Below the pieces are notes generated by a model that worked only from the letters and a program-made list of their open reading frames with translations, was not told the origin of the DNA and made no database searches. The position numbers were made by a program, and so were the translations under genes. This document shows, one piece after another, positions 7,875 to 17,436 of a stretch of DNA of 59,054 nucleotides (the first letter of the stretch is position 1; each line of letters opens with the position of its first letter). Source of the DNA: a bacterium (GTDB taxonomy: Bacteria > Patescibacteriota > Saccharimonadia > Saccharimonadales > UBA4665); the NCBI GenBank assembly GCA_027448765.1, contig DAIDMV010000003.1, positions 1 to 59,054 on the forward strand. The letters are read 5' to 3'.

Positions 7875-9213
7875 TCTTAAAAATTAATAATATTAAGATT
7901 AAAACTACTAGTAACGCAATAACAATCAATAAACTAACGTCAAGACTAGTCCATGATTTAAGTGAAAGATCTGATCGTTGAACATTCTTTTCTTTTAAGT
8001 TATTTGAAGACTGACTTGTCACATCTTTACTTTTAATCCGAACTTTCTCTTCAATTAACTGGTCGAATTGTTGGATACCAGATTGATCAATTTGATGAAT
8101 TTGATCTCTTAAATCTTTTAAATACGGGTCTTTTTCAAAATCTTTTTGATGTTCCAGTAATTCATATTTTAAATATTCCTCAATCGTACCAGTTCGTAAA
8201 TATTCTTCAACTACTCTTTTCAAGCCATTTAACGAAATTTCACGATTAAGATAAATAGTTCTAAGACTGACTCCTTCTACTCTAATATTGCTGGCTAAAT
8301 TTAAATATTCCCGTTCATTAAGATGAATCTTAGAGGATTCAGTAGGTTGAGCTATTTTTTGCTTTGATTCAAAATTATTTTTTATCGGATTAGCCAAATT
8401 TTCTTTTTTGACAGCTATTTTTTTCTCTATCTTATCGGGTTGATTCGTTCGTATTGATAAAGATTTTTCTAAATCCTCTACCATAATAGTTTTCTCGTAT
8501 ACAGCTTGCTCTAAAACTGCAATATTATTTACTAATATTTTATCACTATTTTCTAATTTAGCTAATTGGGGTTGTGTCTCAAATATTTGATGAGACAAAT
8601 CATCAATAAAACTTTTATTTGAATTACTGTGATGAGGTTTCAAAACATGACTAATTGACTTAGTATTTATCTGTGGTTTTGCTAAGTCATCGGTTTGATC
8701 GATGATGACTGTCATTGGTTCTTCTTCTAAATCATTGACTTGACTAGCTTGATTTAAATTAATTCTATTAACAGTCTCTTCAAAAACTGGTATTAATTCA
8801 CCACTATTAGATAAATCTTCTAGGAACTTAAAACTATATGGAAAATCCAAACGAATATCTTCGTTTAATTGACCTAGCTGATGTCGAGCAATTTGAGAAA
8901 TAACGATTTTAGACTGATTGTCATCAAGTTCTTCGACCATTAAGGTCTCAGCTATATCCGGTTCAAATTCTAAATTATCTTGATCGACTGTCGACTGATT
9001 ACTATCGTTTTCTTCGGTTTCAAAAAATTCAGATAAATCTTGATCAGCTAATTCACTATCTTCTTGATCATCTTCTAATAATTTTTTTTTATTAAAAAAA
9101 TTCCGCCAATTAAAATTCTTTTTTGTTTTAACTGCTTGATTTTCTAAATCGTCATCTTCTTCTTCATCGTCTTCATCAACTTCAATATCTAATCGACCGG
9201 ACCTATATTCCAT
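7870..9213 (-). CDS. Hypothetical acidic, tail-anchored protein
   Basis: 447 residues, no recognised family. The first 90 residues are very acidic (EVDEDDEEEDDDLENQ and similar). Residues about 90-280 look disordered. Around 290-385 there is a more ordered helical part (EREYLNLASNIRVEGVSLRT, then VVEEYLRTGTIEEYLKYELLE). The protein ends in a single hydrophobic helix (about 425-446, LLIVIALLVVLILILLIF), so the bulk should face the cytoplasm. It lies between the bL25 gene and trhO on the same strand. No function is proposed. Confidence 0.7.
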   Translation of the reverse strand: MEYRSGRLDIEVDEDDEEEDDDLENQAVKTKKNFNWRNFFNKKKLLEDDQEDSELADQDLSEFFETEENDSNQSTVDQDNLEFEPDIAETLMVEELDDNQSKIVISQIARHQLGQLNEDIRLDFPYSFKFLEDLSNSGELIPVFEETVNRINLNQASQVNDLEEEPMTVIIDQTDDLAKPQINTKSISHVLKPHHSNSNKSFIDDLSHQIFETQPQLAKLENSDKILVNNIAVLEQAVYEKTIMVEDLEKSLSIRTNQPDKIEKKIAVKKENLANPIKNNFESKQKIAQPTESSKIHLNEREYLNLASNIRVEGVSLRTIYLNREISLNGLKRVVEEYLRTGTIEEYLKYELLEHQKDFEKDPYLKDLRDQIHQIDQSGIQQFDQLIEEKVRIKSKDVTSQSSNNLKEKNVQRSDLSLKSWTSLDVSLLIVIALLVVLILILLIFKI

Positions 9214-9255
9214 AATAGCCTAATTATAGACTGACAAATTAAAAAATAAAACTTC

Positions 9256-9936
9256 TTAAGCTTCTTCTGTTGGTGCTTCAGCTTCTGATGATTCTTCTGT
9301 TTGACTATCTTGAACTTCTTCTTCACTATCACCAGCCAAAGAATTATTAGCCGCTTCAACAGCACTAGGCTCATAAACAGAAACAACACTTTGACTAACA
9401 TCAGTCTTTATCGTCACCTTATCTGGCACAATCAACTCTTCAACTGTAATATGATCACCAACTAAAATTAATTTTTCAGCATCATAATATATTACATCCG
9501 GCAAATCTTTTGGCAAAGCTTCAACTTCAACAGTTTCCAAATGTTCAATTACCAATAAACCTGATCGTTCAGCTGGCGAAGATTCGTTACCATCTTGATA
9601 GAGTGGCTTTAATGGTATTTCAGCTTCAACGATTTGATTTTCTTCAATAGTACTAAAAACAACATGATTAATTCTTTGTTTAGTCGCTAAATAAGAAACT
9701 TCTTTGATCAAAGTTGTCAATTGCTTATCTTTATCGTCAATCACAACAACTGGATGATGTTTGCCAGCTGTTTGAACAACCTTAACAACATCCTTGAAAG
9801 ATGCTTGCGCAATGATAGATTGATGACCATGATCGTTAATAACAATTGGCACTATACCATCTAAATAAAGTTTTTTAACTTGTTTCCCCACAATTTTTCG
9901 ATTCTGATATTTTAACTGAACTTGATCACTGGACAT
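9256..9936 (-). CDS. rplY: 50S ribosomal protein bL25 (CTC type)
   Basis: 226 residues: an N-terminal 5S-rRNA-binding L25 domain (about 1-90, with VKKLYLDGIVPIVI near the start) followed by a TL5/CTC beta domain (about 95-185, with VEVEALPKDLPDVIYYD, the family's VxxLPxxIPxxIxVD motif) and an acidic tail of about 35 residues. It binds 5S rRNA in the large subunit. The ribosome-binding site AAGGAGAG lies 9 bases before the ATG, stronger than most in this window. The promoter overlaps that of the divergent dedA gene. Confidence 0.93.
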   Translation of the reverse strand: MSSDQVQLKYQNRKIVGKQVKKLYLDGIVPIVINDHGHQSIIAQASFKDVVKVVQTAGKHHPVVVIDDKDKQLTTLIKEVSYLATKQRINHVVFSTIEENQIVEAEIPLKPLYQDGNESSPAERSGLLVIEHLETVEVEALPKDLPDVIYYDAEKLILVGDHITVEELIVPDKVTIKTDVSQSVVSVYEPSAVEAANNSLAGDSEEEVQDSQTEESSEAEAPTEEA

Positions 9937-9960
9937 ATTAATTTGCTCTCCTTAATTTAT

Positions 9961-9989
9961 ATTATATCAAATTTTAAATGGACATATAA
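9961..9989 (-). promoter_or_regulatory. Promoter of rplY
   Basis: The minus strand has TTATAT (9984-9989), a 17-base spacer and TATAAT (9961-9966) preceded by TGA, giving an extended -10 (TGATATAAT). The expected transcript carries a short leader with the AAGGAGAG ribosome-binding site. It overlaps the divergent dedA promoter, so the two may compete. Confidence 0.55.
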
Positions 9990-10007
9990 ATCTTTTCTTA
10001 ATACAAT
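9979..10007 (+). promoter_or_regulatory. Promoter of dedA, leaderless arrangement
   Basis: TGGACA (9979-9984), 17 bases, TACAAT (10002-10007). The ATG of dedA starts seven bases after the -10 box, so the transcript should begin at the start codon itself. Confidence 0.6.
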
Positions 10008-10013
10008 AGTAAG

Positions 10014-10628
10014 ATGTTTAATGTAACACACGTATTAGAAATTGGTGGCTTGTGGCTTCTAGCTACTTTTATCTTTACTGAAGTTGGATTATTTTTAGGT
10101 TTTATTCTACCTGGTGATACTTTAGTCTTGACAGCCGGCGTTTTAGCCAAAGAAGGTAAATTCGCTTTATCTTCAACTATTATCGTCATTGCCATAGCTG
10201 CTATTGCTGGTGATAATTTAGCTTATTGGATTGGCCATCATTTGGGACCCAAAGTCTTTACTAAGCCAGATAGCTTATTACTCAGAAAAAGTCATATTGA
10301 TCGAGCTGAAAAATTTTACGAAAAATATGGTTCTAAAACTGTTTTAATTGCTCATTTTTTCCCAGTCATTCGATCATTTTCTCCCCTGCTGGCCGGAGTT
10401 GGAAAAATGAATTATTTAAAATACTTCTTATTTGATGTTATAGGTGATATCGCCTGGTCAATTATTGTCACTTTACTTGGTTATTATGTTGCCTCCAGAA
10501 TACCTGGTATTAATAATTATATTAATATTGTACTAGCTGCTATTGTAGCTATTTCAATTATTCCAGTGGGCTGGCATCTTTATCAAAGATATCAAAAAAA
10601 TAAAGTAAATTCTCAAAAAAACAATTAA
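10014..10628 (+). CDS. DedA family membrane protein
   Basis: 204 residues with the DedA/VTT pattern: ETGLFLGFILPGDTL-like segment here read as EVGLFLGFILPGDTLVLTAG (about 23-42), GDNLAYWIGHHLG (about 65-77), and FFPVIRSFSPLLAGVGKMNYLKYFLFDVIGDIAWS (split over about 118-150). About five hydrophobic segments. DedA proteins act in membrane homeostasis and are related to phospholipid (undecaprenyl phosphate) flippases. It is one of two sizeable plus-strand genes before 55 kb. Its last four bases overlap the end of uvrA (convergent), leaving no room for a terminator. Confidence 0.92.
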   Translation: MFNVTHVLEIGGLWLLATFIFTEVGLFLGFILPGDTLVLTAGVLAKEGKFALSSTIIVIAIAAIAGDNLAYWIGHHLGPKVFTKPDSLLLRKSHIDRAEKFYEKYGSKTVLIAHFFPVIRSFSPLLAGVGKMNYLKYFLFDVIGDIAWSIIVTLLGYYVASRIPGINNYINIVLAAIVAISIIPVGWHLYQRYQKNKVNSQKNN

Positions 10629-13441
10629 ACTAGCATCTTAGCTAAATATTGACCAGTATAACTATCTTTAATTTTAGTTAATTGTTCCGGTGTTCCTTGA
10701 CCAATAATTTGTCCTCCAGCTTGACCACCATCTTGACCCATATCAATCAGCCAATCAGCATTTTTAATAATATCTAAATTATGCTCAATAACTAAAACAC
10801 TATTCTGATTATCAACTAAAAGATGCAAAATTTTTAACAGTTTTTTAACATCATCCATGTGTAATCCGGTAGTTGGTTCATCTAAAATATAAAGAGTTTT
10901 ACCAGTTGATCTTCTGGATAATTCACTAGCTAATTTTATTCTTTGGGCTTCACCACCACTCAGCGTAGTAGCCGGCTGACCTAGTTTAATATAACCAACA
11001 CCAACATTAACCAAAGTCTGTAATTTAACAGCAATATTAGGTACATTTTGGAAAAAATCTAAAGCTTGCTCGCATGTCATATCTAAAATTTCACTAATAT
11101 TTTTATTTTTATAATGAATCTCTAGGGCTTCTTTATTGTATCGACGACCATGACAAACTTCACATTCAACATAAACATCTGGCAAAAAATGCATCTCAAT
11201 TTTTATAATGCCATCTCCAGAACAATTTTCACAACGACCACCTTTAACATTAAAACTAAATCGGCCAGCCATATAACCTCTAACTTTAGAATCAGGTAAA
11301 TTAGCAAATAATTCTCTTATTGGCGTAAATAAACCGGTATACGTAGCCGGATTAGAGCGAGGGGTTCGACCAATTGGTGACTGATCAATCACAATAGCTT
11401 TATCTAAATTCTCTAAACCTAAAATTTCTTGATGATAACCAGGAACAGTATTAGCTCGATGCAAACGAGCTAATAATTCTTTAGCTAAAATATCATTGAT
11501 TAAGCTTGATTTACCCGATCCTGATACTCCGGTTACTACACACAACAATCCAAGTGGAATTTTAACCGTAACATCTTTTAGATTATTCTCTTTAGCGCCA
11601 ACAATAGTTAAAAATTTCTTATTACCAAGACGTCGTTTTTTGGGAATTTCAATTTTTTTCAAACCACTTAAATATTGACCAGTTAAGCTAGCTTGATTAT
11701 GTTTAACTTCCTCTGGGGAACCAACTGCAATAATCTCCCCACCATGAATACCGGCACCCGGACCAACATCAATAAGATAATCAGCAGCTAAAATTGTTTC
11801 TTCATCGTGTTCAACAACAATAACGGTATTACCTAAATCTCTTAAATGTTGAAGAGTTTGAATTAATCGACTATTATCGCGTTGATGAAGACCAATACTT
11901 GGTTCGTCTAAGACATATAAAACTCCTGTTAAACCAGAACCTATTTGAGTTGCCAATCGAATTCGTTGTGATTCACCACCACTAAGCGTATTAGCACTTC
12001 GTAAAAGTGTTAAATAATTTAGACCAACATCATTTAAAAAAGTTAATCGACTGATAATTTCTTTTAAAATTAATTTTGCAATTTTTTGTTCCTGGTCATT
12101 TAATTTTAAAGAATTAATCCAAATTTTAACTTGATCAATCGACTGGGAACAAACATCCATAATTGATTTTTGATTAATTTTAATTGCCAAAACTTCTGGT
12201 CGTAATCTTAAACCATGACAAGCATGACATGATTTTTCTTGCATAAATTTTTGAATATCTCGGCGAATAAATTCACTGTCTGTTTCTCTAAATCTTCGTT
12301 CTAAATTAGCTACAACACCTTCATAAACTGTTGTAAAAGAACGTCCATTACCTAAGGATATTTGATAAGTTTCTGAACCGGTTCCATACATAATAATTTT
12401 CATCTGCTCAGAGTTCAATTCAGCGGTCGGTACTTGTAAAGAAAAATTATAACGATCAGCTACCGCTTGAAGTTTTTTCATATACCAATTATCAACATTA
12501 ATCCTGTTATATGGTCTGATCGCTCCTTCACGAATAGTTAAATGACCATTAGGTATGACTAACTCCGGATCAACTTCTAATTTTGAACCTAAGCCAGTAC
12601 AAACCGGACAAGCACCTTGAGGATTATTAAAACTAAAAGTTCGTGGTTCTAAATCTGGTATCGTTATATCTGGATGATCGGAACAAGCATATAAAACTGA
12701 ATAATCAGCTAAGTATTGATTGTTTTGATCTAATAATAAAATACGTTCTCCACCAATTTCTAGAGATTGCTCAATCGATTGAACTAAACGAGTCCGATTA
12801 TCATCATTAATAACCAACCGATCAACTAAAATTTCAATTTTGTGACGAATATTTTTATCAAGAGTTGGGAATTCATCTAGTTCATAAATAATGCCATCAA
12901 CTCTAGCTCGACCGAAACCAGCTTTAAGATATTGGGCTGAAATATGCTCAAAAGCACCTTTTTTATCATTAACAATTGGGGCTAAAATCATAATCCGTTG
13001 ATCTTTAAAGTCTGATTCAATTTGCGAAATTATACCACTCGATGTTTGTTTAAAGACTGGCTGACCGTCAACCGGACAATGAGGTATACCAATACGGGCG
13101 TAAAGTAGTCTTAAATAATCATAAATTTCTGTCACGGTAGCAACTGTTGAGCGAGGATTTCTAGATGATGATTTTTGATCAATACTAATCGCTGGACTTA
13201 AACCATCAATTTGATCAACATCAGGCTTTTCCATAATACCTAAAAATTGTCGAGCATAGCTACTAAGCGACTCAACATAACGACGTTGACCTTCAGCATA
13301 AATAGTATCAAATGCTAGACTAGACTTTCCGGAACCCGATAAACCAGTTATAACAACTAATTTATCTCTAGGAATAGTTAAATCAACATTTTTTAAATTA
13401 TGCTCTCGAGCTCCCTTGATATTGATTTGATTATTATTCAT
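10625..13441 (-). CDS. uvrA: UvrA, excinuclease ABC subunit A
   Basis: 938 residues, full length. Two ABC ATPase modules: Walker A GLSGSGKSSLAFDTIYAEGQ near residue 33 and GVSGSGKSSLIND near 640, with signatures TLSGGESQRIRLATQIG and TLSGGEAQRIKLASELS. The zinc-binding cysteine pairs are present (CPVC/CHAC and CENC/CEVC). It recognises bulky DNA damage and loads UvrB; uvrC and a UvrD-type helicase are also in this window. TATAAT lies about 24 bases before the ATG, with a weak TAAGG ribosome-binding site. It follows obgE after 54 bases. Confidence 0.97.
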   Translation of the reverse strand: MNNNQINIKGAREHNLKNVDLTIPRDKLVVITGLSGSGKSSLAFDTIYAEGQRRYVESLSSYARQFLGIMEKPDVDQIDGLSPAISIDQKSSSRNPRSTVATVTEIYDYLRLLYARIGIPHCPVDGQPVFKQTSSGIISQIESDFKDQRIMILAPIVNDKKGAFEHISAQYLKAGFGRARVDGIIYELDEFPTLDKNIRHKIEILVDRLVINDDNRTRLVQSIEQSLEIGGERILLLDQNNQYLADYSVLYACSDHPDITIPDLEPRTFSFNNPQGACPVCTGLGSKLEVDPELVIPNGHLTIREGAIRPYNRINVDNWYMKKLQAVADRYNFSLQVPTAELNSEQMKIIMYGTGSETYQISLGNGRSFTTVYEGVVANLERRFRETDSEFIRRDIQKFMQEKSCHACHGLRLRPEVLAIKINQKSIMDVCSQSIDQVKIWINSLKLNDQEQKIAKLILKEIISRLTFLNDVGLNYLTLLRSANTLSGGESQRIRLATQIGSGLTGVLYVLDEPSIGLHQRDNSRLIQTLQHLRDLGNTVIVVEHDEETILAADYLIDVGPGAGIHGGEIIAVGSPEEVKHNQASLTGQYLSGLKKIEIPKKRRLGNKKFLTIVGAKENNLKDVTVKIPLGLLCVVTGVSGSGKSSLINDILAKELLARLHRANTVPGYHQEILGLENLDKAIVIDQSPIGRTPRSNPATYTGLFTPIRELFANLPDSKVRGYMAGRFSFNVKGGRCENCSGDGIIKIEMHFLPDVYVECEVCHGRRYNKEALEIHYKNKNISEILDMTCEQALDFFQNVPNIAVKLQTLVNVGVGYIKLGQPATTLSGGEAQRIKLASELSRRSTGKTLYILDEPTTGLHMDDVKKLLKILHLLVDNQNSVLVIEHNLDIIKNADWLIDMGQDGGQAGGQIIGQGTPEQLTKIKDSYTGQYLAKMLV

Positions 13442-13495
13442 AAAACCTTAATTTTAGTCAAACTATTATACTAAAAAAACCACTCTATTAGAAGT

Positions 13496-14785
13496 CTAAA
13501 ATAAAAAATCAATTTTATGATCAGCTAAATAAACTAAACAATCGTCTTTAGCGCCTTGTTTTTTCAGTTCATTAACTAAACCTCGTTTGATCAATAAATT
13601 ATGTAATCTATTGACGGCTTCACTGTTATTGAAGTCAGTTTTGTTGACTAAATTTTCTAAATCTTGACCAGTCACTTTAAATTTATTGTTAGCAATCTTA
13701 CTAACCGTAAATTTCCGACTGGTTTGAGGATTTAAATGATCAAAATTAATAATCTTAACAGTTTCTGGGCTTATTTCATCTTTAGGTTGAAGTTGATTAA
13801 TCTTATCAACTTCTCGATAAATTAAATCTTTCAAATCATCCAAACCAAATAAACTTTGAGTCGAAATTTTTAAAATTGATGTTTTAGTTTTTAATTTCTT
13901 TTTAAAACTATTAATGATACGATCGGCTTCTGTTTGACTCAAAAGATCAACTTTATTAAAAACAATAATCTCTGGTTTAACTTTTAAATCAATTTGATAA
14001 GTTTCTAATTCGTGTCTAATAGTTAGATAATCATTAATTGGATCAGATGATGAAATATCTACCACATGAACTAATATTTTAGTTCTTTCTATGTGACGCA
14101 AAAAGTCAAAACCCAAACCCTTACCACTAGAAGCACCGGCTATTAAACCAGGAATATCAGCAATTAAAATAGCTTGACCTCTGAAATCAAGCATTCCTAA
14201 AGATGGTTTAAGCGTCGTAAAAGAATAATCTGCTATCTTCGGTCGTGCTTGACTAATTCGACTAATCAAACTAGACTTACCTACGTTTGGAAGACCAATT
14301 AAACCAACATCAGCTATCATTTTTAATTCTAATTGAAGTTCGATTTTTTGACCCTTTAAACCCTTTTCAGCAAATTTTGGTGCTTGACGAGTTGAGGAAA
14401 TAAAATGAGCATTACCAAAACCACCTTGACCACCTTTAGCAATAATCTCCCTTTGATGATTTTGAACTAAATCAACTAATAATTGGTCTTGGTCATAAAT
14501 TAGAGTACCTATAGGCACTAACACAACCTGGTCCTTACCTCTTTTGCCATGTCTATTGTTAAAGCTGCCTCGGTCACCGTTTTCAGCTTTAATTATTTTT
14601 TTATATCTGAAATTAGCTAACGTATCTTGATTAGCACTTGCTTCAAAAATAATGTCACCACCATCACCACCATCACCACCATCTGGACCACCTTTAGCAA
14701 TAAATTTTTCATGACGAAAACTAATACTACCATCACCACCATCACCGGCTTCAACTGCAATTTTAACTTGATCGACAAAATTCAT
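13496..14785 (-). CDS. obgE: GTPase Obg
   Basis: 429 residues with all three parts. The glycine-rich Obg fold (about 1-157, AGDGGDGSISFRHEKFIAKG and the repeated GGDGGDGGD) is followed by the G domain (G1 GLPNVGKSSLIS, G3 DIPGLIAGASSGKGLG, G4 NKVD). The C-terminal OCT domain (about 335-425, KFTVSKIANNKFKVTG) is retained. Obg acts in late assembly of the 50S subunit and in stress signalling. Its ATG touches the stop of the LysM-CHAP gene (one-base overlap), so the two are co-translated. Confidence 0.96.
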   Translation of the reverse strand: MNFVDQVKIAVEAGDGGDGSISFRHEKFIAKGGPDGGDGGDGGDIIFEASANQDTLANFRYKKIIKAENGDRGSFNNRHGKRGKDQVVLVPIGTLIYDQDQLLVDLVQNHQREIIAKGGQGGFGNAHFISSTRQAPKFAEKGLKGQKIELQLELKMIADVGLIGLPNVGKSSLISRISQARPKIADYSFTTLKPSLGMLDFRGQAILIADIPGLIAGASSGKGLGFDFLRHIERTKILVHVVDISSSDPINDYLTIRHELETYQIDLKVKPEIIVFNKVDLLSQTEADRIINSFKKKLKTKTSILKISTQSLFGLDDLKDLIYREVDKINQLQPKDEISPETVKIINFDHLNPQTSRKFTVSKIANNKFKVTGQDLENLVNKTDFNNSEAVNRLHNLLIKRGLVNELKKQGAKDDCLVYLADHKIDFLF

Positions 14786-15912
14786 TATCTATAAATATAA
14801 TTAGGAAATAAAGAAATCGGGGCTTTTTGCCAATCAACTACATCCCAACCACCTGTTGGAGTTGAATTAGTCGATGAAACTTGACCATAGGAATTCATTT
14901 CAGAAATCCAAATAGTTCCATTAGGATTGATAGCTCGAACAATAGCCACATGTCCTTCACCACCGGCAGCATACGGAGTTTGAGCAATGGCACCAACCAC
15001 TGGTGTTGAACTAACACGCCAACCATCTTGGGCAGCATAATAAGCCCAGGTTGCAGCATTACCCCAATTAGGTGGAACCGCTATTTGAGTAGCAACATAC
15101 CAAGTGCAATAACCAAAATCATAGCCGTTATAACATGAAGCTGAATTACCATAAATATCACTACAAGTCGGCGTTAAATTAACAATTGGAGCAGCTACTG
15201 GTTCTTTACCACCAGGAATAATGATTTGTTCGCCTGGTGTTAAGCCACTAACTTCTGCGTCATTATATGAAATAATATTTTTAGCGCTAGATTGAAATTT
15301 TTGAGCTAAAGATTGTGGTGTATCACCAGCCTGTACCGTATAAACCAAACCGTTCATTGGAGGAATCAATAAAACCTGGCCGGTATTAATATTTTCAGTT
15401 AACAAATTATTAGAAGCCATAATACTACTAACAGACACCCCAAACAATTTTGAAATTTGAGCTAAGGTTTGATTATTTTTAACCGTATAACTAACGATAT
15501 CACTATTAGTTTTTAAGTTAGTTTGAACAATTTGAGGTTTAGACATAACGGCTTGATTAGCCCCAGCCATGGCAATTTCGGCCTGTTGACTTTGAGCCTG
15601 GTTGGCGATGGCAGTTGTCTCTGGTAAATTAGTCATTTTGGCAACCGTTAAAGCAATATCGGCAGAAGACTGTTGATCTAAAGGATCAACGACTGTGGTT
15701 GATGAATTTAGTTGGTTTGATCCACTAACTGCCAATAAATTAGTCTGGTTAGAACTAAAAATAATTAAAACAACCAAAAATATAATCAGAAAATTAATCG
15801 CCAAAATAAAAAACTTTATCTTATTCAGTTTAAAACGGAACCTAATCCTTAATTTCCTAATTGGCCAATCAATTTTACTAGCTTTTTTATTGATTAATGC
15901 TGAACTACTAAT
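14785..15912 (-). CDS. Membrane-anchored LysM-CHAP peptidoglycan hydrolase, probable ATT start
   Basis: Two LysM domains (VSYTVKNNQTLAQISKLFGV; VYTVQAGDTPQSLAQKF) and a C-terminal CHAP domain (YDFGYCTWYVATQ with catalytic Cys; EGHVAIVRAI with His; WISEMNSYG). It should cleave peptide bonds of the wall, the organism's own or a partner's. A reading from the TTG at 15804 gives 339 residues. No ATG or GTG exists upstream in frame. An ATT at 15912 has GGAG six bases before it and a TTGATT-17-TATAAT promoter, and it would add 36 mostly basic residues before the membrane helix, giving sensible N-in topology. I therefore prefer ATT. CHAP and LysM are certain; the start is not. Confidence 0.8.
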   Translation of the reverse strand: MSSSALINKKASKIDWPIRKLRIRFRFKLNKIKFFILAINFLIIFLVVLIIFSSNQTNLLAVSGSNQLNSSTTVVDPLDQQSSADIALTVAKMTNLPETTAIANQAQSQQAEIAMAGANQAVMSKPQIVQTNLKTNSDIVSYTVKNNQTLAQISKLFGVSVSSIMASNNLLTENINTGQVLLIPPMNGLVYTVQAGDTPQSLAQKFQSSAKNIISYNDAEVSGLTPGEQIIIPGGKEPVAAPIVNLTPTCSDIYGNSASCYNGYDFGYCTWYVATQIAVPPNWGNAATWAYYAAQDGWRVSSTPVVGAIAQTPYAAGGEGHVAIVRAINPNGTIWISEMNSYGQVSSTNSTPTGGWDVVDWQKAPISLFPNYIYR

Positions 15913-15947
15913 CTTTTACTCCGTTCAAACAAAACTTAATACCATCA

Positions 15948-15976
15948 ATTATAGCCTAAAATTAGCTAAAAATCAA
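15948..15976 (-). promoter_or_regulatory. Promoter of the LysM-CHAP hydrolase gene
   Basis: Minus strand: TTGATT (15971-15976), 17-base spacer, TATAAT (15948-15953). The predicted transcript start near 15941 leaves about 29 bases before the ATT start candidate and includes its GGAG site (15919-15922). Confidence 0.55.
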
Positions 15977-15982
15977 TCTGGA

Positions 15983-17029
15983 TCAAGAACATCTAACATG
16001 GCAATAAGTTGCAATGTTTTGATTTTGTTGACTTAAGGTCTTCGAGAAATAAGTATGACCGTTATCACCAGTGACAAAATATAACCAATTAGTCGACGCT
16101 GGGTGAGCCAATGCTTCTAAAGCCGATGGTGAAATTGTTGAAATTGGCGTTGGCGGTAGACCAGGATGCAAAAGCGTGTTATAAGCTGAATTATAGTTCA
16201 AATTTTGACCTTGGCCGGCTTGTTCTGAACCATACAAGGCCGTTACATCAGATCCTAAAGGCATATTCAAACTAAGTCGTGTCAGAAAAACTTGAGCCAC
16301 TTGAGGCTGAGCTCTTAAGGATGAAACTTCTTGACTGATAATAGAGGTTAGGGTTAAAGCCTGATAAATACTTAATTTTTCACTAGCAAACAGTGCTTGT
16401 AGTGATGGAGTAATTCTTTGACTCATTTCATTTAAAGATTCAGCCACTACAGTTTGAGGAGAAGAAGTATCGTTGATTTGAAAACTATCTGGCCACAATA
16501 AACCCTCTAAGGTACTCACATTAGCCGGTTTATCATTAACAATTGGAATAGCCGTATATAGGCTTGGATTAAAGGCAGCTAAAACCGCTGATTTTTGAAA
16601 ACCAGCCTTAATAAATGTCTGCTCAATTTGATTAATTGTTTTACCAGGTAAAATTGTTAATAACTTAGTAGCTACATTACCGCTACGAATAATATTAACA
16701 AGTTTTTGTAAACTATACGAAGGAGATAAACGATAACTACCAGCTTGTAAAACCTCATTACTAAGTGAATGAACATAAACTTTAAAAATCCAAGAACTTC
16801 GAATTAAATGATCCTTAGCTAAAAGAGAACCAATCATATCAACCGAATCACCTGAAGGAATTGTAACTTTAACGATTTGATGATCAGAAGCATTAATTGG
16901 TTTTAAATCTTGATTATAAATCTGTGAAGTTATTAGAGTTATAACCGATAAAACAACCACTATAACCAGTATAAAAAGCTTAGTTTTTCGAGGAATTTTA
17001 TGGCGTTTTTTTGAATAATCATACTTCAT
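15983..17029 (-). CDS. mltG: Endolytic transglycosylase MltG
   Basis: 348 residues: a short basic N-terminus, one membrane helix (about 17-37) and a YceG/MltG domain. LPGKTINQIEQTFIKAGF and the catalytic Glu context LTSIISQEVSSLRAQPQVAQ (about residue 233) are conserved, followed by MPLGSDVTALYG and the late LYFVTGDNGHTYFSKT signature. MltG cuts nascent glycan strands at the membrane. It overlaps ruvX by four bases, the same neighbours as in many Firmicutes (yqgF-mltG). Confidence 0.93.
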   Translation of the reverse strand: MKYDYSKKRHKIPRKTKLFILVIVVVLSVITLITSQIYNQDLKPINASDHQIVKVTIPSGDSVDMIGSLLAKDHLIRSSWIFKVYVHSLSNEVLQAGSYRLSPSYSLQKLVNIIRSGNVATKLLTILPGKTINQIEQTFIKAGFQKSAVLAAFNPSLYTAIPIVNDKPANVSTLEGLLWPDSFQINDTSSPQTVVAESLNEMSQRITPSLQALFASEKLSIYQALTLTSIISQEVSSLRAQPQVAQVFLTRLSLNMPLGSDVTALYGSEQAGQGQNLNYNSAYNTLLHPGLPPTPISTISPSALEALAHPASTNWLYFVTGDNGHTYFSKTLSQQNQNIATYCHVRCS

Positions 17030-17430
17030 AGACTGTTGATATAATCCTCTAAAATTAAACAGGCTGCCTCGCTATCAATCTGACCTTTTGAGTTAGTCTT
17101 AGAAGAAAGATTTTTTTCAGCTACAACACTAGTCAAAGATTCGTCTTGATAAACGATTTTTAAATTCAGCCCTTTTAAATGTTGGTTAACAAATTCTTGA
17201 ACCTTTTGAGTTTGCTTAGTTAGTTCTCCTGACATATTACGAGGTAAACCAACTACTAGAAGATCAATCTCATAATCGTCAATAATTTGTTTTAAACGAT
17301 CGTTGAAATTATTATCATTATCTAAATAATCTAACGGCTTAACGATAAAACTATTTTTTTTAACTACTGCCAAGCCAATTCTTTTCTCACCTACATCAAA
17401 AGCTAAAATATTATTTTTCAAATTTAACAT
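17026..17430 (-). CDS. ruvX: RuvX / YqgF putative Holliday junction resolvase
   Basis: 134 residues, RNase-H-like fold with ILAFDVGEKRIGLAVV (first Asp), LLVVGLPRNMSGELTKQ (the family VGLPxxxxG motif), VYQDESLTSVVAE (Glu) and KGQIDSEAACLILEDYI (last Asp). Family members process Holliday junctions or 16S rRNA ends; which applies here is not known. Complete and of normal size. It is followed directly by mltG and preceded by the baseplate-J-like gene after 6 bases. Confidence 0.92.
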   Translation of the reverse strand: MLNLKNNILAFDVGEKRIGLAVVKKNSFIVKPLDYLDNDNNFNDRLKQIIDDYEIDLLVVGLPRNMSGELTKQTQKVQEFVNQHLKGLNLKIVYQDESLTSVVAEKNLSSKTNSKGQIDSEAACLILEDYINSL

Positions 17431-17436
17431 AAAAAT

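Noticed and set aside
15695-16036. 113-codon plus-strand ORF over the start of the LysM-CHAP gene.
   Set aside because: Covers conserved minus-strand coding and promoter sequence; Lys/Leu-rich composition of a shadow frame.
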